DNA from: Desulfobacteraceae bacterium
GTDB lineage: Bacteria > Desulfobacterota > DSM-4660 > Desulfatiglandales > Desulfatiglandaceae
Direction of reading: 5' to 3'
Assembly: GCA_011042035.1 (NCBI GenBank)
Contig: DQZA01000064.1
Coordinates: 1-17,042 of the forward strand
DNA length: 17,042 bases
The notes beneath the pieces were generated by a model. It saw only the letters and a list, made by a program, of their open reading frames with translations. It made no database searches and was not told the origin of the DNA. The stretch's first letter is position 1; every line of letters begins with the position of its first letter. The position numbers were made by a program, and so were the translations under genes. Shown here piece after piece: positions 13,654 through 17,042 of the stretch.

Positions 13654-14623
13654 TTTCTTTTACCCTCCCGACAACTCTAGGCCTAATTTTGTCAAGCAGT
13701 GGCGTTACAGAATTCATAAGCAAAATGGCGAAAGGTACGCCCTCGTTGTACGTACCCCATATCCTAATTATCATGGTAAGCAGGCCGCAACCTATTCCAT
13801 ACGCTATCTTACCTCCGAAGGTTACAGGTGCGGTCCCGAATTCCGGTGCTAAGAAGAAGGCAGCGAACAGGGTCCATCCACCCAAAACGTGGAAGGTACC
13901 GCTCGCATAGGTATCAGGGTCTACGATTGAGGTAACATAGCCAAAGACCCATACCGTTGCAATAAAGGAGATAGGGATGTGCCAGGTCAATACCCTGCGG
14001 TATAGCAAGTATGCCCCGCCCAGCAAGATGGCTATCACACAGATCGTGCCTATCTCCCCTGGTACATTTCCCAAAACGAAGTCCTTCCAGGGTACATCGA
14101 TTATGGCATCTACCCCTCCGTCTTTGAGGGCATAAATTGCCGGGTCTACCAGGAATTCCCCGGCCTCAAGCAAAAACTTGGGCTCAGGCGTGGGGTAGTT
14201 CTCAAGGATGTCCTTATAGGATATGGCCAAGAAGGCCCAACCCACTAAAGAGGAGTTAAAGGGGTGGTTGCCTAGTCCCCCAAATAGCTCCTTGCCTGCG
14301 ACTATGGCCACTAGGGCGCCCACCACTGGGATCCACCATGGCACCTGGTTGGAAAGCAGGAGCCCTAGCACAAGACCGGTAAATATTGCACTCCCGTTCC
14401 TTAGTCCCACGGGCCTTCCTACCAGCTTGTCCCACAGCAGCTCGGTTGCCATTGCGGCTGCTATGGAGATAATCAAAACGAGCAAGGCCCGCCATCCGAA
14501 ATAAAACCAGCCAGCAAACACTGCAGGCAACAGGGCCAGGATGAAATCACGCATAATACAATTCACAGTTATTCCAGAATGAAGGTGGGGTGATGCTGAG
14601 ACGTGTAATTGTGGCCTTTTCAT
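13646..14623 (-). CDS. rnfD: Rnf electron transport complex subunit RnfD, covalent-FMN site altered
   Basis: A 325-residue membrane protein of the RnfD/NqrB family with about ten hydrophobic segments. Conserved features include SPHLHSGITVNCIMRDFILALLP at the start (residues 11-33), KELFGGLGNHPFN (111-123) and FGGKIAYGIGCGLLTMIIR (269-287). In ordinary RnfD a threonine in an SGATPL-type motif before the LGNxPG loop carries covalent FMN. Here the corresponding stretch (about 160-190) reads DGGVDAIIDVPWKDF then VLGNVPGEIG and contains no threonine, so that flavin is probably absent. AGGGA lies six bases before the ATG. The gap from rnfC is 18 bases, and the end overlaps rnfG. Confidence 0.94.
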   Translation of the reverse strand: MKRPQLHVSASPHLHSGITVNCIMRDFILALLPAVFAGWFYFGWRALLVLIISIAAAMATELLWDKLVGRPVGLRNGSAIFTGLVLGLLLSNQVPWWIPVVGALVAIVAGKELFGGLGNHPFNSSLVGWAFLAISYKDILENYPTPEPKFLLEAGEFLVDPAIYALKDGGVDAIIDVPWKDFVLGNVPGEIGTICVIAILLGGAYLLYRRVLTWHIPISFIATVWVFGYVTSIVDPDTYASGTFHVLGGWTLFAAFFLAPEFGTAPVTFGGKIAYGIGCGLLTMIIRIWGTYNEGVPFAILLMNSVTPLLDKIRPRVVGRVKEIA

Positions 14624-14641
14624 ATTTCGTCCCTTTTTATG

Positions 14642-16000
14642 CTATTGTTCCTGTGAAGCCTCTCTCAATTTACCGATCTCCCTTTTCCCAAAACGCATTA
14701 GTTGCACCATGGGCCTTCTTGCCGGGCATATATAAGCACATAGGCCGCATTCAATGCAGTGGAAAAGAAATTGTCTCTCAGCGGCTTCGAAATTTTCATA
14801 CTCGCACAGCCTGCTCAACTCGTTGGGCATAAGCCCCATTGGGCACACCTTCACGCAGTACCCGCAGTTTATGCAGGAATTGTTTTCGTAGATAAAAACA
14901 TCCGGTTTTGCCTGGATTATTATATTATCGACTTCCGCTGTTATCGGGACATCAAACGTGTGCTGTGCAAAGCCCAGCAATGGTCCCCCAAGGATAAGTT
15001 TGGCGGCGTTCGAATAATTGAACTGAAGTTGCTCTAGGAGTTCACTAACAAGTATTCCCTCCGGAATCCAGGTTTGATAATCGTTTTCACTTCCATGGAT
15101 AGTGAGCTGCAAAGGGGATGAAAAAGCGGGGCTATTGTCCCTTATTGATCTATAAACACGAAGTGCCGTTAATATGTCCACTACCGTGACCCCTACCGCC
15201 CTTGCATCGCCATGGGGCAGCGCTATCTCCCGGCCAGTGATATATTGAACGAGAATAGGTTCCAATGCAATAGGATAAACTGGCGGGCACATTCGTACTT
15301 TTATGCCTCTTTGCCGCAATTCTCTTTCCAAAGAATCAGAAATGGGCTGTCCCTTCCTCACCGCGAGGATTGTGTTTCTTGTGCCAGAGATATGCTCCAA
15401 TAACGAGATAGCTTCTGCAATCTCAGTTTCCCTGCCGCTAAGGGCAGACTCCCGAATAGTGACCCCGGGTTGGCGGTCCAGTGCATTGACGATGAGATAT
15501 TCAATGGGTCTTGAGATATCCGGTCCGTTAGGGATCTCAGTGGGAGGAAGGCCTGGTTGTGCGAGACGCCACGCAAGAGGCCAAACATACGCATCTGTTT
15601 CGCGAATCCCGGCTTTTTGCACCTTTTTTACTAATGTGTGAGGATCCGTTTTTTTCCATGCACCTGTATCCTTCTGAGCATGTTCCTGGACTGTAGATCC
15701 TGAGCACTGGAGTATAATCGCAGGGACCTCTTCACCAGCAAAATTGGACCAGGCCCTTACCCCTAACACCTTTCCATCGCAAGGTGAGTAAACTGGAGGG
15801 GCAACTCCTCGTTCGTCCTCTGCCAACAATTGACCACGAGATACGTCTTTGCCAGGCCTTACCAAAAGCTTGAGCATCCCCCACCGGTTATGGAGGGGAA
15901 GTACCAGTTTTTTGGGTTTAACGTCGCTTCCCAGTGGCTTGGGAACAGTGATAATAGAGCTGTCAAGAGGTATGCCCTTGGGCTTTTTTCCGTTTCTCAT
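14642..16000 (-). CDS. rnfC: Rnf electron transport complex subunit RnfC, flavin/NADH motif missing
   Basis: First gene of the operon, about 452 residues from ATG 16000 (a TTG five codons upstream at 16015 gives 457, the numbering used here). RnfC normally holds FMN, oxidises or reduces NADH, and has two [4Fe-4S] clusters. Both cluster motifs are intact: CINCGYCVKVCPMG (Cys381-391) and CIECGLCAYICPAR (Cys420-430). The barrel-sandwich N-terminal domain (SPCDGKVLGV) and ILGGPLLG are recognisable. After KAGI the family has GLGGAGFPT; here it reads RETDAYVWPLA (138-148). The NxAECEPY-like segment is NALDRQPG (177-184), and the N-terminal GGVH motif is missing. The reading frame is open through these sites, so this is divergence and not a sequencing slip. 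A strong promoter and structured leader lie upstream. Confidence 0.92.
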   Translation of the reverse strand: MRNGKKPKGIPLDSSIITVPKPLGSDVKPKKLVLPLHNRWGMLKLLVRPGKDVSRGQLLAEDERGVAPPVYSPCDGKVLGVRAWSNFAGEEVPAIILQCSGSTVQEHAQKDTGAWKKTDPHTLVKKVQKAGIRETDAYVWPLAWRLAQPGLPPTEIPNGPDISRPIEYLIVNALDRQPGVTIRESALSGRETEIAEAISLLEHISGTRNTILAVRKGQPISDSLERELRQRGIKVRMCPPVYPIALEPILVQYITGREIALPHGDARAVGVTVVDILTALRVYRSIRDNSPAFSSPLQLTIHGSENDYQTWIPEGILVSELLEQLQFNYSNAAKLILGGPLLGFAQHTFDVPITAEVDNIIIQAKPDVFIYENNSCINCGYCVKVCPMGLMPNELSRLCEYENFEAAERQFLFHCIECGLCAYICPARRPMVQLMRFGKREIGKLREASQEQ

Positions 16001-16034
16001 ATCCACACCGGTCAACTAAAGTCGGAGTTAGAGC

Positions 16035-16065
16035 AAAAAAATAACAAACCGGAAAAATGCCGGTT
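16035..16065 (-). terminator. Intrinsic terminator in the rnfC leader (attenuator)
   Basis: Read on the minus strand, AACCGG (16065-16060) pairs with CCGGTT (16052-16047) around a 7-base loop. Two more pairs are possible past a bulged T, and TGTTATTTTTTT follows. It lies about 35 bases before the rnfC ATG and downstream of the promoter, so it would stop transcripts before the operon unless it is prevented from forming. On the plus strand it has no T-run. Confidence 0.6.
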
Positions 16066-16071
16066 GTCAGT

Positions 16072-16125
16072 ATCCATGGTGTAAGGTACTCGCCTTGCCA
16101 AAAAATGAGTTTCATTCAAATGGAT
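16072..16125 (-). promoter_or_regulatory. Possible three-way-junction RNA in the rnfC leader
   Basis: In the minus-strand transcript, ATCCAT (16125-16120) can pair with ATGGAT (16077-16072). Two hairpins are enclosed: AATGA/TCATT (16116-16112/16108-16104) and AAGG/CCTT (16096-16093/16086-16083). The terminator begins six bases further on. This layout is riboswitch-like, but the stems are short (6, 5 and 4 bp) and no known aptamer consensus is recognised. Confidence 0.3.
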
Positions 16126-16137
16126 GCAGCTAGGGCT

Positions 16138-16165
16138 TTTATAAGAAAGTAGCCTTTTTTGTCAA
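16138..16165 (-). promoter_or_regulatory. Sigma-70-type promoter of the rnf operon
   Basis: On the minus strand TTGACA (16165-16160) is followed after 16 bases by TATAAA (16143-16138), a near-consensus pair. Transcription would start near 16131, giving a leader of about 130 bases before rnfC. Confidence 0.7.
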
Positions 16166-16170
16166 GGGTT

Positions 16171-16188
16171 TTGTCACATTTTTCACAA
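16171..16188 (-). promoter_or_regulatory. Rex-like operator upstream of the rnf promoter
   Basis: The plus strand reads TTGTCACATTTTTCACAA. One half is a perfect TTGTGAAA-type Rex half-site, and the other has two mismatches to the usual TTGTGAAA...TTTCACAA palindrome. It lies five bases upstream of the -35. Rex senses the NADH/NAD+ ratio, which would suit control of Rnf. No rex gene is in the window. Confidence 0.45.
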
Positions 16189-16282
16189 GCACATCTAAGA
16201 ATAAGAGGTCTGTTAGAAAATGGCACACCTTGTCACGAAGTATCAGCTCAGTAATTAGGGGGATATTAGCGAATGTAGCATC

Positions 16283-16427
16283 GGGGCAAGAGGATTTTTC
16301 TTCCGCTCCGGGCCTCCCGGGCTGGTCAGGCACTCAGAGAGCATTTAATCAATCGGCTCGCATCCCCAAAAACTGAGTGCCTGACGGCGCCCTCCCGGCA
16401 GTCGCGTCCGAAAAACCCTCTTGCCCC
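16283..16427. repeat. 145-bp imperfect inverted repeat
   Basis: Outer arms 16283-16300 (GGGGCAAGAGGATTTTTC) and 16410-16427 match as inverted copies at 17 of 18 positions. Inner arms GTCAGGCACTCAG (16325-16337) and CTGAGTGCCTGAC (16373-16385) are perfect over 13 bases, enclosing a 35-base loop. GC-rich segments between the arms pair partly. No open frame or clear target duplication is visible. It could be a miniature mobile element, a dispersed structured repeat or a structured RNA. The stretch from 16189 to 16282 holds nothing I recognise. Confidence 0.8.
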
Positions 16428-16435
16428 TCTTTATT

Positions 16436-16776
16436 GAGCTATTACGTCACGAATTTGAGAACAAACGACTTACCAAGGATGGTTATCTTCTGGATGTCAG
16501 TATAAGTGCCTGGCGTTACAGGGCCGTTACGAAATAGAACCCTTGGGTGTAAATGGGGTAATCGAGGAGCTCGAGGGCAGAATATAGCTAGACCTGGGAA
16601 TTATATCTTGCTAAGCATCCAGGATAAGAGTATAGGAATGGATGAATCCACAAAGGAGAGAATTTTTGAACCCTTTTTCAGTACCAAACAGATAGGGTAG
16701 GGGACTGGCCTCTGCCTATGGAATAATTAAGGGCCACAATGGATACATTGATGTAGAGTCCAAGAAGGCTAATGAT
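16436..16776 (+). pseudogene. Decayed hybrid sensor histidine kinase (PAS and ATPase remnants)
   Basis: Pieces of one protein appear in three frames. From 16436 a PAS fragment (HEFENKRLTKDGYLLDVSIS) ends at TAG 16535. From 16537 a linker fragment (LGVNGVIEELEGRI) ends at TAG 16585. From about 16600 an ATPase-domain fragment (YILLSIQDKSIGMDE, RIFEPFFSTKQIG) ends at TAG 16698. The ATPase tail continues in the second frame as GLASAYGIIKGHNGYIDVESKK. The phospho-acceptor His box and the N box are missing, and the GTGLGLA motif carries a small deletion. This kinase cannot be made as a working protein. The 5' part is lost and the long inverted repeat lies directly upstream. Confidence 0.85.
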
Positions 16777-17042
16777 ATGATGACCAAAGGTGAAGCAACA
16801 GTTTTGTTGGTAGATGACGAAAAACACATCGCAGAGGTTGGTCAGGAACTCTTGGAGGCCTTGGGTTATAAGACGCGTGTGGCTACCAATGGACAGGACG
16901 CTATAAAGATTTTCCAAGAGCACAAGGACAATATTGATTTCGTGCTTCTGGACATGCTTATGCCCAAGATGGGTGGCAAAGAAGTATTCCTGAAACTCAA
17001 GGAAATTGATCCTGATGTAAAGGTGCTTTTGTCCAGTGGTTA
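16777..17042 (+). CDS. Response-regulator receiver domain, partial (former kinase C-terminus)
   Basis: From ATG 16777 the frame stays open to the window edge and encodes a well-kept receiver domain: TVLLVDDEKHIAEVGQELLE with the acidic pair, FVLLDMLMPKMGG with the phospho-acceptor Asp, and VKVLLSSG near the edge. It was evidently the C-terminal domain of the decayed hybrid kinase upstream, with which it is in frame back to the TAG at 16693. AAGG about 8 bases before the ATG could allow separate translation as a stand-alone receiver. The conserved Lys and the true end lie outside the window. Whether it is expressed or is just the last part to decay cannot be told. Confidence 0.6.
   Translation, partial: MMTKGEATVLLVDDEKHIAEVGQELLEALGYKTRVATNGQDAIKIFQEHKDNIDFVLLDMLMPKMGGKEVFLKLKEIDPDVKVLLSSG

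Noticed and set aside
16035..16131. FMN (RFN) or c-di-GMP riboswitch upstream of rnfC
   Set aside because: The leader is too short for RFN, and neither consensus core is visible.
16139..16333. 64-residue minus-strand open frame over the rnf promoter
   Set aside because: It spans the promoter and one arm of the inverted repeat, and nothing in it resembles a protein family.
1..17042. CRISPR arrays, rRNA genes and complete insertion sequences
   Set aside because: None seen: no regularly spaced repeats, no rRNA signature and no transposase pattern.

Overview
The window looks like the chromosome of a Desulfobacterota-type (deltaproteobacterial) anaerobe. This is inferred from the gene order tRNA-Val, thrS, infC, rpmI, rplT, pheS, pheT, merR, from an rnfCDGEAB operon next to an rseC homologue, and from mid-GC composition. 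The species cannot be named from the sequence alone.

Layout. Positions 1-206 hold the 3' end of a phage tail-associated type gene. It is followed at 279-328 by the 3' part of a tRNA-Val(GAC) gene without its 5' half, then the terminator of that tRNA. This is what the far border of a prophage integrated in a tRNA gene should look like. Positions 370-8068 (+) carry a translation-machinery cluster: threonyl-tRNA synthetase, IF-3 (starting at a rare AUA codon that automatic calling misses), L35, L20, both phenylalanyl-tRNA synthetase subunits and a MerR-type regulator. Several gaps in this cluster hold strong hairpins, which suggests RNA-level control. A minus-strand M24-fold protein (8063-9211) has lost two of five metal ligands. 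It is divergent from an rseC homologue (9334-9798, +).

From 16000 down to 9758 on the minus strand runs an rnfCDGEAB operon for a membrane redox pump. It is atypical. RnfB is fused to a complete GltD/NfnB-like Fe-S/FAD/NAD(P) oxidoreductase module. RnfC has lost the glycine-rich flavin/NADH motif. RnfD has no threonine where the covalent FMN normally sits, and RnfG carries Ser instead of Thr in its flavinylation motif. Together these suggest that pyridine-nucleotide chemistry has moved from RnfC to RnfB, a rewired Rnf. Upstream of rnfC are a near-consensus sigma-70 promoter, a Rex-like operator, and a leader that ends in an intrinsic terminator and could form a small three-way junction.

The right edge (16283-17042) holds a long imperfect inverted repeat and the decayed remains of a hybrid sensor histidine kinase. 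Its PAS, linker and ATPase pieces lie in different frames with stop codons. Its receiver domain is still open and runs off the window.

How the genes work together: the left block supplies translation. The right block probably couples ferredoxin and pyridine nucleotides to an ion gradient, with RseC as a likely accessory factor and possible NADH/NAD+ control through Rex.
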